Part shown: positions 40,396 to 49,204 of the stretch, in pieces
Layout: every line of letters starts with the position of its first letter
Position numbering within the stretch: position 1 is the stretch's first letter
Assembly (NCBI RefSeq): GCF_902493215.1
Contig: NZ_CABUOL010000010.1
Coordinates: 1-64,000 of the forward strand
Direction: 5' to 3'
Length of the DNA: 64,000 nucleotides
Origin: an uncultured Mediterranea sp.
GTDB taxonomy: Bacteria > Bacteroidota > Bacteroidia > Bacteroidales > Bacteroidaceae
The notes under the pieces: model-generated
Seen by the model: the letters and a program-made list of their open reading frames with translations, nothing else
Told to the model about the DNA's origin: nothing
Database searches by the model: none
Made by a program: the position numbers and the translations under genes

Positions 40396-40938
40396 TCAAA
40401 CTTCTTTGATAAGTTCCATTCCTTTTTTAATAGCTTCCTCGTTCATCGGGATGAGATGGTGATGGCGCTCAGGAAGGGTCTTTTTCAGCCCCTTGATGAC
40501 ATTTTCCAGTGTGACCATCGGCTTGATTTTGAGCAGTCCGCCCAATACAATCATGTTGAAGGCCTTGGCATTGTTCATTTCGTTGGCTGCATCCATGGCG
40601 TCGATGCGATAAACGTGGATATCCTTGCGTGTAGGCGGATTGATAATGCCATATCCGTCATAGATAAGTACTCCACCGGGTTTTACTTTACTTTCAAACT
40701 TTTCCAGTGAAGGCTGGTTGAGGATGATGGCGGCATCGTATCTGCTGAGAATGGGGGACGATATTTTCTCGTCACTCACGATGACGGTCACATTGGCCGT
40801 TCCGCCTCGCTGTTCGGGGCCATAGGCGGGCATCCAAGTGACTTCCTTGCCTTCCATCAGTCCGGAATAGGCCAGAATCTTTCCCATGGACAATACTCCT
40901 TGTCCGCCGAATCCTGCTATAATGATTTCTTCTTTCAT
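40396..40938 (-). CDS. 2-oxoacid:ferredoxin oxidoreductase, gamma subunit
   Basis: 180 residues of the pyruvate/ketoisovalerate oxidoreductase gamma family: MKEEIIIAGFGGQGVLSMGK, then EVTWMPAYGPEQRGGTANVT and VIVSDEKISSPI are signature blocks. Part of a complex that oxidatively decarboxylates a 2-oxoacid (2-oxoglutarate or a branched-chain keto acid) with CoA and reduces ferredoxin; the reverse reaction fixes CO2. Last gene of the operon that starts at 43539. Confidence 0.93.
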   Translation of the reverse strand: MKEEIIIAGFGGQGVLSMGKILAYSGLMEGKEVTWMPAYGPEQRGGTANVTVIVSDEKISSPILSRYDAAIILNQPSLEKFESKVKPGGVLIYDGYGIINPPTRKDIHVYRIDAMDAANEMNNAKAFNMIVLGGLLKIKPMVTLENVIKGLKKTLPERHHHLIPMNEEAIKKGMELIKEV

Positions 40939-40959
40939 AAGAATTGATGTGCTAAAGGG

Positions 40960-41721
40960 TTATTTGTCTTTTAAATCGCCAAGAGGGTAGAAGGGGAACA
41001 TGTTTTCTTCCATCCATTTGTTGGCTGCGGCAGGTGTCATCTTCCAGCCCGAGTTGCAGGTGGAGACGATTTCTACCAGATTGCTGCCTTTGCCTGCCAT
41101 GGAGTTTTCGAAAGCTTTGCGGATAGCTTTCTTGGCCTTGCGGATGGCAGGAACAGTGTGTACGCTTTGGCGGGTAACGTAGGCCGTACCTTCTAGTTGG
41201 GCGGCAATGTCGGCCATCTTCAGCGGGTAGCCATGCAAGTGTACATCGCGGCCGTAGGGACAAGTAGCGGTTTTCATGCCAACCAGTGTGGTGGGAGCCA
41301 TCTGCCCGCCGGTCATACCATAGATGGCGTTGTTGATGAAGATGATGGTGATGTTTTCGCCACGGTTCAGGGCATGGATGGTTTCCGCCGTACCGATGCA
41401 GGCCAAGTCGCCGTCGCCCTGATAAGTGAAGACGAGGCGGTCCGGCCAGAGGCGCTTGATGGCAGTGGCCAGTGCGGGTGCGCGTCCGTGGGCAGCTTCC
41501 TGCCAGTCGATGTCCAGATAGTTGTAAATAAAGACGGCACATCCTACGGGCGAGATGCCGATTGCTTTGTCTTCCATGCCCATTTCCTCAATGACTTCGG
41601 CGATGAGCTTGTGTACTACGCCATGGCTGCAGCCCGGGCAATAGTGCATCGGGTTGTCGTTCATCAGCGTCGGTTTCTTGTAAACCAGGTTTTCAGGTTT
41701 GATGATATCTTCTTTTGTCAT
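40960..41721 (-). CDS. 2-oxoacid:ferredoxin oxidoreductase, TPP-binding beta subunit
   Basis: 253 residues. HYCPGCSHGVVHKLIAEVI and ISPVGCAVFIYNYLDIDWQE open the thiamine-diphosphate domain; the Mg/TPP motif is TYQGDGDLACIGTAETIHAL ... ENITIIFINNAIYGMTGGQM. Between it and the alpha subunit gene lies a 55-codon membrane protein gene. Substrate is not readable from sequence; Bacteroides homologues are annotated for 2-oxoglutarate or 3-methyl-2-oxobutanoate. Confidence 0.93.
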   Translation of the reverse strand: MTKEDIIKPENLVYKKPTLMNDNPMHYCPGCSHGVVHKLIAEVIEEMGMEDKAIGISPVGCAVFIYNYLDIDWQEAAHGRAPALATAIKRLWPDRLVFTYQGDGDLACIGTAETIHALNRGENITIIFINNAIYGMTGGQMAPTTLVGMKTATCPYGRDVHLHGYPLKMADIAAQLEGTAYVTRQSVHTVPAIRKAKKAIRKAFENSMAGKGSNLVEIVSTCNSGWKMTPAAANKWMEENMFPFYPLGDLKDK

Positions 41722-41733
41722 AATTGCTCCTCC

Positions 41734-41901
41734 TTATCTGTTAAATCGTACGAAGAATTCCATCACCTTGAAGAAAATGGCTGCCGCACATACATAGACG
41801 AAATCCATGAAGTCGTCGGACACGAAATAAGTGATGACGGCGGCTACAGCCAGTATGAGAAAGATGATGTTCAGTACGCTTCTTATTTTATCCGTTTCCA
41901 T
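41734..41901 (-). CDS. 55-aa membrane protein inside the oxidoreductase operon
   Basis: ATG 41901 to TAA 41734 encodes METDKIRSVLNIIFLILAVA followed by AVITYFVSDDFMDFVYVCAA and AIFFKVMEFFVRFNR. Two hydrophobic helices (about 9-26 and 31-45) are separated by a short DD turn. It fits exactly between the alpha (stop 41914) and beta (start 41721) genes with gaps of 12 bases on each side, so it is a real operon member. Role unknown; it could tether the soluble ferredoxin-reducing complex to the membrane. Confidence 0.85.
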   Translation of the reverse strand: METDKIRSVLNIIFLILAVAAVITYFVSDDFMDFVYVCAAAIFFKVMEFFVRFNR

Positions 41902-41913
41902 CAGTCGAATGTG

Positions 41914-43002
41914 TTATTCTTTGACGATTATCTTTTCCTTCAGGGCTGCAACGATTTCGTCCGGATCGGGGACGATACCTCCTAGACGGCCGAAGTGCTC
42001 GACACGTACCTTTCCGTTGACGGCCAGGCGGACATCTTCAATCATCTGTCCGGCATTCAGTTCGGTAACCAGCATGCCTTTTACCTTGTCGGCATAGGCG
42101 GCAATGGCCTTTGTGGGGAAGGGCCAGAGGGTAATGGGGCGCAGAATACCCACTTTGAAACCTTCTTCGCGGGCCAGTTCCATGGCTTTCTGTCCGATGC
42201 GTGCCATGGAGCCGAAGGCTACAATCAGGTAGTCGGCATCTTCGCAGTTAATTTCTTCGAAACGGACTTCGTTCTCCTCTATCTGGCGGTACTTGGCCTG
42301 GAAACGGAGGTTGTTCTTTTCCATTTCTTCGGGTTTCAGTTCGAGCGAAGTGATGATGTTGGGCTTGCGGTCCTTGGTCTTGCCCGTACTTGCCCAAGGA
42401 CATTGGGCAATGACTTCGGCTTCTGTGCGGCGTGGTTTGGCAGGCGGCAGCACCACTTTCTCCATCATCTGTCCGATGACGCCGTCGGCCAGGATGATGG
42501 CCGGATTGCGGTATTTGAAAGCCAGTTCGAAGGCCAGTCCTACGAAGTCGGCCATTTCCTGTACCGATGCTGGAGCCAGTGCGATGAGGCGGTAGTCACC
42601 GTGTCCGCCACCTTTCACGGTTTGGAAATAGTCGGCCTGGCTGGGCTGGATGGTACCCAAGCCGGGACCTCCGCGCATAACGTTTACGATGAGGCAGGGC
42701 AATTCGGCACCTGCCAGATAAGAGATGCCTTCCTGTTTCAGGCTGACGCCGGGGCTGGATGATGAAGTCATTACCATCTTTCCACTTCCGGCACCGCCGT
42801 ACACCATATTGATAGCGGCCACTTCACTTTCGGCCTGCAGCACTACCATGCCGGTAGTTTCCCAAGGCTTCAGTTCGGCCAGAGTTTCCAGTACTTCCGA
42901 TTGGGGAGTAATCGGGTAGCCGAAGTATCCGTCGACACCGCAGCGGATGGCGGCGTGGGCGATGGCTTCGTTCCCTTTCATTAAAACTACTTCTTCTGCC
43001 AT
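41914..43002 (-). CDS. 2-oxoacid:ferredoxin oxidoreductase, alpha subunit (VorB/KorA type)
   Basis: 362 residues: MAEEVVLMKGNEAIAHAAIR, the substrate/pyrimidine-binding YFGYPITPQSEVLETLAEL, QAESEVAAINMVYGGAGSGK, MTSSSSPGVSLKQEG, and VMRGGPGLGTIQPSQADYFQ are all typical. The C-terminal transketolase-like domain (ILRPITLWPFPTKAIAAYAD) contacts CoA. It follows the ferredoxin-type delta subunit by 15 bases. Subunits are separate genes, the four-part archaeal-like form used by anaerobes. Confidence 0.94.
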   Translation of the reverse strand: MAEEVVLMKGNEAIAHAAIRCGVDGYFGYPITPQSEVLETLAELKPWETTGMVVLQAESEVAAINMVYGGAGSGKMVMTSSSSPGVSLKQEGISYLAGAELPCLIVNVMRGGPGLGTIQPSQADYFQTVKGGGHGDYRLIALAPASVQEMADFVGLAFELAFKYRNPAIILADGVIGQMMEKVVLPPAKPRRTEAEVIAQCPWASTGKTKDRKPNIITSLELKPEEMEKNNLRFQAKYRQIEENEVRFEEINCEDADYLIVAFGSMARIGQKAMELAREEGFKVGILRPITLWPFPTKAIAAYADKVKGMLVTELNAGQMIEDVRLAVNGKVRVEHFGRLGGIVPDPDEIVAALKEKIIVKE

Positions 43003-43017
43003 ATTGCTCTATTGTTT

Positions 43018-43245
43018 TTATTCGACTTTAACTTTATAAACCGAGATACATCCGTCGGGGCAGACCGTAGCGCACGACGTACAGCCGTTGCAAGTATCCT
43101 CCAGTATCTGGTGTGCATAATTATATCCTTTGATGTTCACCTCCTTGGTGAGGGCTATCACGTGGAGGGGACAAGCCACGACACACAAGTTGCACCCTTT
43201 GCAACGCTCGGTGTCCACTACAATTGCTCCTTTGATTTTTGCCAT
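43018..43245 (-). CDS. 4Fe-4S ferredoxin-type delta subunit
   Basis: 75 residues with two complete 4Fe-4S motifs, CKGCNLCVVACPLHVIAL and CNGCTSCATVCPDGCISV, each CxxCxxCxxxCP. It passes electrons from the TPP site to free ferredoxin. Operon position between the TPR gene and the alpha subunit supports this assignment. Confidence 0.95.
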   Translation of the reverse strand: MAKIKGAIVVDTERCKGCNLCVVACPLHVIALTKEVNIKGYNYAHQILEDTCNGCTSCATVCPDGCISVYKVKVE

Positions 43246-43263
43246 AATTTACATTCCTTATAG

Positions 43264-43539
43264 TTATTGATTATACATGTCCTTGTTATAGAAGTTGAGT
43301 ATGTCCATTACCATCGCGTAGGCGTGTCGGGCAGGGCTGTCCGGATTGATGTCCATGGCGCGGCGATAGTTGTTGAGTGCCTGCTGCCAGTTCCCTTGTT
43401 TTCGTCGTGCGTTGCCATAGAGGTAATAGGCTTCATCGAGATTCGTTTCAGAAGTCTGAAGGAAGACGTCCAGTTCCTGGCAGGCCTCTTCCACTTTTCC
43501 TTGGCTGATGTATTCTTTGACGAGATCCAGCTTTTCCAT
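43264..43539 (-). CDS. small TPR protein opening the oxidoreductase operon (91 aa)
   Basis: MEKLDLVKEYISQGKVEEAC starts a protein of about two tetratricopeptide units (DEAYYLYGNARRKQGNWQQA, LNNYRRAMDINPDSPARHAY). It precedes the ferredoxin subunit by 18 bases on the same strand. TPR proteins mediate protein contacts, so an assembly role for the complex is plausible but not shown. Confidence 0.82.
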   Translation of the reverse strand: MEKLDLVKEYISQGKVEEACQELDVFLQTSETNLDEAYYLYGNARRKQGNWQQALNNYRRAMDINPDSPARHAYAMVMDILNFYNKDMYNQ

Positions 43540-43747
43540 TTTTCAATTCCTTGGTTCGGCTTACAAAGATAGCTTTTTATCTTGGACAATGGTCATCTTA
43601 TGTGTGAAAAATAAGAAAATGCTGCGGTTCTTCTCAAGCAAGGTGAGGGTCGGATGCTTTGTAAGTGATTTTTTGAGGGGTAGGGAGGATGATACAATTG
43701 TGTGATGTGTAGGGCGGTATTTATAGTTCAGGCGGTCTGTAATGTTG

Positions 43748-43857
43748 CTGCATCTTGTCTGCAACTTCTCTGCAAAGCGTTTGCAGTTTCTCTGCAAAAC
43801 GTTTGCAGTGTTTCTGCAAGTACTTTGCAGTGTTTCTGCAAAGCTTTTGCAGTGCTT
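43748..43857. repeat. five 22-bp tandem units with CTGCAAA...TTTGCAG dyad
   Basis: Units begin at 43748, 43770, 43792, 43814 and 43836. Units two to five share CTGCAAA, three or four variable bases, TTTGCAG and a T-rich end, so each can form a seven-base-pair hairpin. The first unit is decayed. It lies upstream of the TPR/oxidoreductase operon (start 43539) and downstream of rpiB. Confidence 0.88.
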
Positions 43858-43869
43858 TGGCCAATGTGT

Positions 43870-43879
43870 CCCCCCCCCC
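43870..43879. repeat. C10 homopolymer
   Basis: Ten consecutive C residues lie between the 22-bp array and the rpiB terminator. Tracts this long are prone to slippage. No reading frame that crosses it can be supported. Confidence 0.85.
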
Positions 43880-43927
43880 TTGTCGGATTGCGGTATGCCA
43901 GTGGCTTTGTACACATCAGAAAAATAA

Positions 43928-43970
43928 TGCGGGTGACCGTATCGACAAAGATGTCACACAGTCACCCGCA
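43928..43970 (-). terminator. hairpin downstream of rpiB
   Basis: TGCGGGTGAC (43928-43937) pairs perfectly with GTCACCCGCA (43961-43970), loop of 23 bases, followed in minus-strand sense by a T-rich stretch. Likely terminator of tkt-rpiB. Confidence 0.7.
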
Positions 43971-43997
43971 CTTTGGGTTATGGGGTTGAGCCGATTC

Positions 43998-44435
43998 CTA
44001 TTCTCTGACAGGAATCTTGTCTATCCGCTTCTGGTGTCGTCCGCCTTCGAAGGGAGTGGCGAAGAACTCGGTCATGATGCGGTCGGCTTCTTCGGGAGTG
44101 ATGAAACGGCCGGGCATGACGAGTACGTTGGCATCGTTGTGCTGGCGGGACAGGTGGGCTATCTCCGGTATCCAGCACAAGGCGGCACGTATCCCCTGGT
44201 GCTTGTTCAGTGTCATTCCTATTCCTTCACCACTGCCACAGATGGCAATGCCCGGATAACACTCACCTGCTTCAACGGCCCGTGCCAACGGATGGGCGAA
44301 GTCAGGATAATCACAGCTTTCGGCGGTGTAGGTACCGAAGTCTTTGTAGGACCAGCCGCGGGCGTCAAGCCATTGCTTCACGTATTGCTTCAGTTCGAAG
44401 CCTGCGTGGTCGGATGCTAAACCTATTGTTTTCAT
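43998..44435 (-). CDS. rpiB: ribose-5-phosphate isomerase B
   Basis: Interconverts ribulose 5-phosphate and ribose 5-phosphate. 145 residues from ATG 44435 (MKTIGLASDHAGFELKQYVK). Typical blocks are DYPDFAHPLARAVEAGECYP, GIAICGSGEGIGMTLNKHQG (catalytic Cys and phosphate loop) and ALCWIPEIAHLSRQHNDANV. It starts five bases after the transketolase stop on the same strand, giving a pentose-phosphate pair. Ended by the hairpin at 43928-43970. Confidence 0.95.
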   Translation of the reverse strand: MKTIGLASDHAGFELKQYVKQWLDARGWSYKDFGTYTAESCDYPDFAHPLARAVEAGECYPGIAICGSGEGIGMTLNKHQGIRAALCWIPEIAHLSRQHNDANVLVMPGRFITPEEADRIMTEFFATPFEGGRHQKRIDKIPVRE

Positions 44436-44440
44436 GTCGT

Positions 44441-46450
44441 TCAAATCATTTCTTTAACTTGTTTGTAAACGTTTTCGGCGGTGAAGCCCAGCTTTTCGTC
44501 CAGAACTTTGTATGGTGCCGAATAACCGAATGACGGAAGGCCCCATACTTTGCCATGAGCTCCTACGAGTCCTTCAAGTGTGACGGGAAGTCCTGCCGTG
44601 AGACCGAACACCTTGGCTCCGGTAGGAATGATACTCTCCTGATAATCCTTGGGCTGGCTGCGGAAAAGTCCTTCGGATGGGGCCGATACAATACGTACAC
44701 GGATACCATCTTTCCGGAGCAGTGCAGCTCCGGCAACCAATGTTGAAACTTCGGAACCGGATGCTACCAACACAACATCGGGATTCTCGTCGGAGCCGGT
44801 CACAATATAGGCACCACGGGCGGTTTGTGTATAGTCGTTGCCGGCAGGCAGGTTGGTAATGTTTTGTCTGGAAAGGATGAGAGCCGTAGGAGTGGCTGTA
44901 TTTTCCATTGCCAGACGCCAAGCTTCGGTTGTCTCTTCGACATCGGCAGGGCGGAGTACCAGCATGGAATTGTGTCCTTTATGGTTCTTCAGTTTTTCCA
45001 TCAGACGGATTTGGGCTTCTTGCTCTACGGGTTCGTGAGTCGGTCCGTCTTCACCTACACGGAATGCATCGTGGCTCCAGATGAATTTGATAGGCACTTC
45101 CATCAGAGCAGCCATGCGGATGGCAGGTTTCATATAGTCGGAGAATACGAAGAATGTACCGCAGGCAGGGATGACACCGCCATGCAGTGCCATGCCGATG
45201 CAGCAGCATGCCATGGTAAGTTCGGAAACACCGGCTTGAAGGAAGGCTCCGCTGAAGTCACCTTTCTGGAAGGCATGTGTCTTTTTGAGGAAGCCGTCTG
45301 TTTTATCGGAGTTGGAAAGATCGGCAGATGAGACAACCATGTTTTCTACCTTTGTAGCCAGCAGTCCCAATACAATGGCCGATGCGGCACGTGTAGCGAC
45401 ATCCGGCTTTTGCGTGATACTGTTCCAGTCAATCGGGGGAATCTTCCCGGAGAAGAAATCTTCGAGTTTGGCTGCCAGTTCGGGATTTTCCTTGGCCCAC
45501 TGAGCCTTGGCTGCATAGCGTTCGGCTACAATCTTACGCAGTTCTTCGGCGCGACGGGCATAGAGTTCGGCTACTTCAGGGAAAATGACGAACGGATTTT
45601 CAGGATCACCATTCAGATTCTTTATAGTATTGATGTAGGCATCGCCGCCGAGAGGAGCGCCATGGGTGGCGCAGCAGGATTCATAGCTGCTTCCGTCTGC
45701 TCTGCGTGCTCCTTTACCCATTACTGTGTGTCCGATAATGAGGGTGGGGCGTTCGTCTTCAGCTTTTGCTTCAACCAGTGCCTTGCGGATTTCGTCAGGG
45801 TTGTTGCCGTCGATGGTGATGACCTTCCATCCCCACGCTTCATATTTCTTGGCTGTATCTTCGGTTGTAACCTCTTTGGTTTCAGTTGAAAGCTGTATAT
45901 CATTGGCATCGTAGAACATGATCAGATTGTCAAGTCCCAAGGTGCCGGCAATGCGGCCGCTGCCTTGTGAGATTTCTTCCTGTACGCCACCATCGGAAAT
46001 AAAAGCATAGATGGTTTGGTTCATGACTTCTCCGAAGCGTGCTTTCAGGAATTTGGCTGCGATTGCGGCACCTACCGCAAAAGTATGTCCTTGCCCCAGA
46101 GGACCTGAAGTGTTTTCGATACCACGCATAATGTCGCGTTCAGGATGTCCGGGTGTGGGGCTTCCCCATTGGCGGAATTCTTTCAGTTCGTCGATTGTGA
46201 ACTTACCTGTCAGGGCTAATTGCGCATAGAGCATGGGAGACATGTGACCTGGGTCAAGAAAGAAACGGTCACGACCTTCCCATGCGGGTCTTTCGGGATC
46301 GTATATCAGAAATTCAGAAAACAATACGTTTACAAAGTCGGCACCGCCCATTGCGCCGCCGGGGTGTCCCGACTTGGCTTTCTCTACCATGGAGGCGGCA
46401 AGAATGCGGATATTGTCTGCCGCGCGGTTCATTAGCTTGTTATCGTTCAT
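44441..46450 (-). CDS. tkt: transketolase
   Basis: Thiamine-diphosphate enzyme of the non-oxidative pentose phosphate pathway. 669 residues: KSGHPGGAMGGADFVNVLFS, DRFFLDPGHMSPMLYAQLAL, GPLGQGHTFAVGAAIAAKFL, the TPP motif around AFISDGGVQEEISQGSGRIA, and IWSHDAFRVGEDGPTHEPVE in the pyrimidine domain. Normal length. Directly followed by rpiB; separated from galK upstream by a terminator, so it needs its own promoter in 46451-46563. Confidence 0.96.
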   Translation of the reverse strand: MNDNKLMNRAADNIRILAASMVEKAKSGHPGGAMGGADFVNVLFSEFLIYDPERPAWEGRDRFFLDPGHMSPMLYAQLALTGKFTIDELKEFRQWGSPTPGHPERDIMRGIENTSGPLGQGHTFAVGAAIAAKFLKARFGEVMNQTIYAFISDGGVQEEISQGSGRIAGTLGLDNLIMFYDANDIQLSTETKEVTTEDTAKKYEAWGWKVITIDGNNPDEIRKALVEAKAEDERPTLIIGHTVMGKGARRADGSSYESCCATHGAPLGGDAYINTIKNLNGDPENPFVIFPEVAELYARRAEELRKIVAERYAAKAQWAKENPELAAKLEDFFSGKIPPIDWNSITQKPDVATRAASAIVLGLLATKVENMVVSSADLSNSDKTDGFLKKTHAFQKGDFSGAFLQAGVSELTMACCCIGMALHGGVIPACGTFFVFSDYMKPAIRMAALMEVPIKFIWSHDAFRVGEDGPTHEPVEQEAQIRLMEKLKNHKGHNSMLVLRPADVEETTEAWRLAMENTATPTALILSRQNITNLPAGNDYTQTARGAYIVTGSDENPDVVLVASGSEVSTLVAGAALLRKDGIRVRIVSAPSEGLFRSQPKDYQESIIPTGAKVFGLTAGLPVTLEGLVGAHGKVWGLPSFGYSAPYKVLDEKLGFTAENVYKQVKEMI

Positions 46451-46563
46451 GTTTTAACAGTTTAAAGGATTAGCTCTATTCATAGGACAAAGATAGGCTT
46501 TTATGCGTGAATATCCATCGTGATTGCCTGTCTTTTTTACTGTATGAGGGATAAATATGAAAA

Positions 46564-46599
46564 AATCCCCTTCTCCAGTAAAGTCTGGAGAAGGGGATT
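46564..46599 (-). terminator. terminator of the galactose operon
   Basis: AATCCCCTTCTCCAG (46564-46578) pairs perfectly with 46585-46599 across a six-base loop, with an A-run on the left giving a U-run in the minus-strand transcript. Confidence 0.93.
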
Positions 46600-46630
46600 G
46601 GGTTTTGTATACAGATGAAATCCGGAACTC

Positions 46631-47785
46631 TTATTCCAGTCGGCGAGCGCCGTCTCCGATGACTACATCGTAAATCTTCGGGCTTCTACCGAACTTGTTC
46701 TTGAATTCTTCTTTTGCCTTTTCTACAAAAGTGCTGTATAGTTCATCTTTAACCAGATTGATGGTACATCCACCGAAACCGCCACCCATTACTCGTGATC
46801 CTGTTACACCACAATCGAAGGCTAGATCGTTTAGGAAGTCCAGTTCCTCACAGCTTACTTCGTAGAGTTTGCTCATGCCATGGTGGGTCTCGTACATCTT
46901 CTGTCCGACGGTTTCATAATCACCTTTTTCGAGAGCATCGCAAACGTCGAGTACGCGTTGGATTTCTTCGATGACATATTCTGCGCGTTTGTAGTCTTCT
47001 TCTGAAACGTCGGCCTTTACAGCTTCAAGCATTTCCATGGTACAATCGCGAAGGAATTCTACATGAGGATGATTCTTTTGAATGGCTGCAACGACAGCTT
47101 CACAGCTCTGGCGACGCTTGTTGTAGGCCGATGAAGCCAATTCGTGTTTTACTACCGAATCAACCAATACGAGGCGATATCCTTTCGGATCGAAGGGGAA
47201 GTACTGGTATTCCAAGGAACGGCAGTCCAGGCGGATAAGGCTTCCTTTCTTGCCAAATACAGACGCGAACTGGTCCATGATACCACAGTTGACACCGCAA
47301 TAATTGTGTTCCGTAGCTTGTCCTACCTTGGCAAGTTCGAATTTATCAATCTTATTGTCACCGAAGAGGTCGTTCAGCGCATATGCATACGTACTCTCTA
47401 ATGCTGCAGAAGATGACATGCCGGCGCCGAGAGGTACATCACCTGCAAAAGCAGTATTGAATCCCTTGACTTCTACACCACGTTTGATCATTTCGCGACA
47501 TACACCGAAAATGTAACGGGCCCAGCTGGCGCGCGGAGCGTCTTCTTCATTCAAGCCAAATTCCACATAATCCTTCAGGTCAATGGAGTAAGCTTTTACT
47601 ATGTTGGTTCCATTGGGCTTGATTTCAGCAATCATTCCCTTGTCGATAGCTCCGGGAAATACAAATCCACCATTATAGTCGGTATGTTCACCAATGAGGT
47701 TGATACGACCCGGAGATGCATATACAGCTCCTGTTGTTCCGTCAAAATGTTTGATGAAACGACTTCTTACGTGTTCTATATCCAT
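46631..47785 (-). CDS. galK: galactokinase
   Basis: Phosphorylates galactose to galactose 1-phosphate. 384 residues with all GHMP kinase motifs: GRINLIGEHTDYNGGFVFPG (galactokinase signature), VPLGAGMSSSAALESTYAYA (ATP loop) and SRVMGGGFGGCTINLV near the C-terminus. It follows the sugar transporter gene by 70 bases and precedes the terminator; with galM this is a Leloir-pathway operon lacking galT and galE in this window. Confidence 0.96.
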   Translation of the reverse strand: MDIEHVRSRFIKHFDGTTGAVYASPGRINLIGEHTDYNGGFVFPGAIDKGMIAEIKPNGTNIVKAYSIDLKDYVEFGLNEEDAPRASWARYIFGVCREMIKRGVEVKGFNTAFAGDVPLGAGMSSSAALESTYAYALNDLFGDNKIDKFELAKVGQATEHNYCGVNCGIMDQFASVFGKKGSLIRLDCRSLEYQYFPFDPKGYRLVLVDSVVKHELASSAYNKRRQSCEAVVAAIQKNHPHVEFLRDCTMEMLEAVKADVSEEDYKRAEYVIEEIQRVLDVCDALEKGDYETVGQKMYETHHGMSKLYEVSCEELDFLNDLAFDCGVTGSRVMGGGFGGCTINLVKDELYSTFVEKAKEEFKNKFGRSPKIYDVVIGDGARRLE

Positions 47786-47855
47786 GATACTTATAATTTA
47801 TTAGGTGAATAATAAAAATTACCTGTTATTTCTTTTGTATTAAAGTCTTCTTTAT

Positions 47856-49166
47856 TTAATCTACAGGAATGTCCTTGTTGACATTCTTGCAACCGATAAG
47901 GCCGTAATAAAGCAGATAGGCTAAAGCTATGATGATAACCCAATAGCTGTTCATAAATCCGGCAACGTCGGCCAGCCATCCCTGGATAACGGGCAGGATA
48001 CCGCCACCGCATACCAATACCATGAACAAGCCAGAAGCTGCTGCCAGATATTTGCCTAAACCTTCGACTGCCAAATTGAAGATACCGCCCCACATGATGG
48101 AGGTACACAGACCTACCAGTACCAGATACATGGCGTTGACAGGCACTTCGGCCATACCAAATGAAAGACCTCCTGTTTCACCCTGCTGCAATACGGGCAG
48201 GTTTACCAAAGTTTCTGTGGAAGAGAAGATAGCCAACAATACTAAAATCAATCCCAAGCCTGAAGTGAAAATCATCATGACACGACTTGAAATCTTGGCA
48301 CCCAACGATGCTCCGGCCAGACGACCTACCAACATCAGTAACCAATATGTTCCTACAACAAATCCAGAGATGGTGGATGAAATACCTGCACCACCTTTCT
48401 CAACAGGGTCGGTGAGGAACAGGTTCAATGTACCCGGTACACCAACTTCAACACCTACGTATACAAAAATGGCGATGGCTCCCAATACAAAGTGACGAAA
48501 CTTCAGTGCACCTTTCATTAAGGTACCGATAGATTCAGTCGATTTAGTTTGGCTGGGTTCAGGGATGTTGACGAACAAGAGTACAAAGAATGCAAAAGCA
48601 AATACGGCCATTGCGGTATACATTACAGGGAAGATCTGTGAAATGGTAGCTTTTTCTACTGAACCGGCAATGAGAATACCTACAAACATCGGGGTGATGG
48701 TTGCCATGACAGAGTTGAACGAACCACCAACTTGGATGAGCTGGTTACCCTTGTTACCTTCACCACCCAACTTGTTCAACATCGGGTTTACTACCGTATT
48801 GAGCAAACACATGGAAAAACCTGAAATGAAAGCTCCGCACAAGTAAACGGCAAATGCTGATGATGGACTGGCATGGCCGGAAAGATATTGTACTCCTACG
48901 CCGACAAATCCGATAGCAACTGCAATGAGAGCTGTTTTCTTGTAACCGACTCTGGTTAAAAGAATACCGCTGGGGATACCCATTACTGCGTAGGCAATGA
49001 AGTTTCCTAAGTTACCCAACATACCTAAAGCATTGGATACGGAAAATTGATTCTTTAATACAATCCCCATCGGGGCTGCGAGATTCGTAACAAATGCAAT
49101 CATACCAAAAAGGAAAATCATAGTAATGATGGCAATAATGTTACCGTTCTTTTGTTGTTGTGTCAT
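47856..49166 (-). CDS. MFS sugar transporter (FucP/GluP-like), galactose/glucose
   Basis: 436-residue permease with 12 hydrophobic helices. Features of the FucP/GluP group: a starting helix FLFGMIAFVTNLAAPMGIVL, YAVMGIPSGILLTRVGYKKT (loop 2-3 motif) and GAFISGFSMCLLNTVVNPML with an asparagine-rich helix. Placed between galM and galK, so it most likely imports galactose (or glucose) with a cation. Inner membrane. Confidence 0.9.
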   Translation of the reverse strand: MTQQQKNGNIIAIITMIFLFGMIAFVTNLAAPMGIVLKNQFSVSNALGMLGNLGNFIAYAVMGIPSGILLTRVGYKKTALIAVAIGFVGVGVQYLSGHASPSSAFAVYLCGAFISGFSMCLLNTVVNPMLNKLGGEGNKGNQLIQVGGSFNSVMATITPMFVGILIAGSVEKATISQIFPVMYTAMAVFAFAFFVLLFVNIPEPSQTKSTESIGTLMKGALKFRHFVLGAIAIFVYVGVEVGVPGTLNLFLTDPVEKGGAGISSTISGFVVGTYWLLMLVGRLAGASLGAKISSRVMMIFTSGLGLILVLLAIFSSTETLVNLPVLQQGETGGLSFGMAEVPVNAMYLVLVGLCTSIMWGGIFNLAVEGLGKYLAAASGLFMVLVCGGGILPVIQGWLADVAGFMNSYWVIIIALAYLLYYGLIGCKNVNKDIPVD

Positions 49167-49204
49167 TTTTTTAGTTTTTAGTGTTTATAAAGAGGTTGAT
49201 TAAT

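Noticed and set aside
43755..44420. Open frame through the 22-bp array and into rpiB antisense (repeated LQ.FC-like peptides)
   Set aside because: The peptide repetition reflects the tandem array. A 22-bp period shifts frame at every unit, so it cannot encode a true peptide repeat, and the rest is antisense to rpiB.
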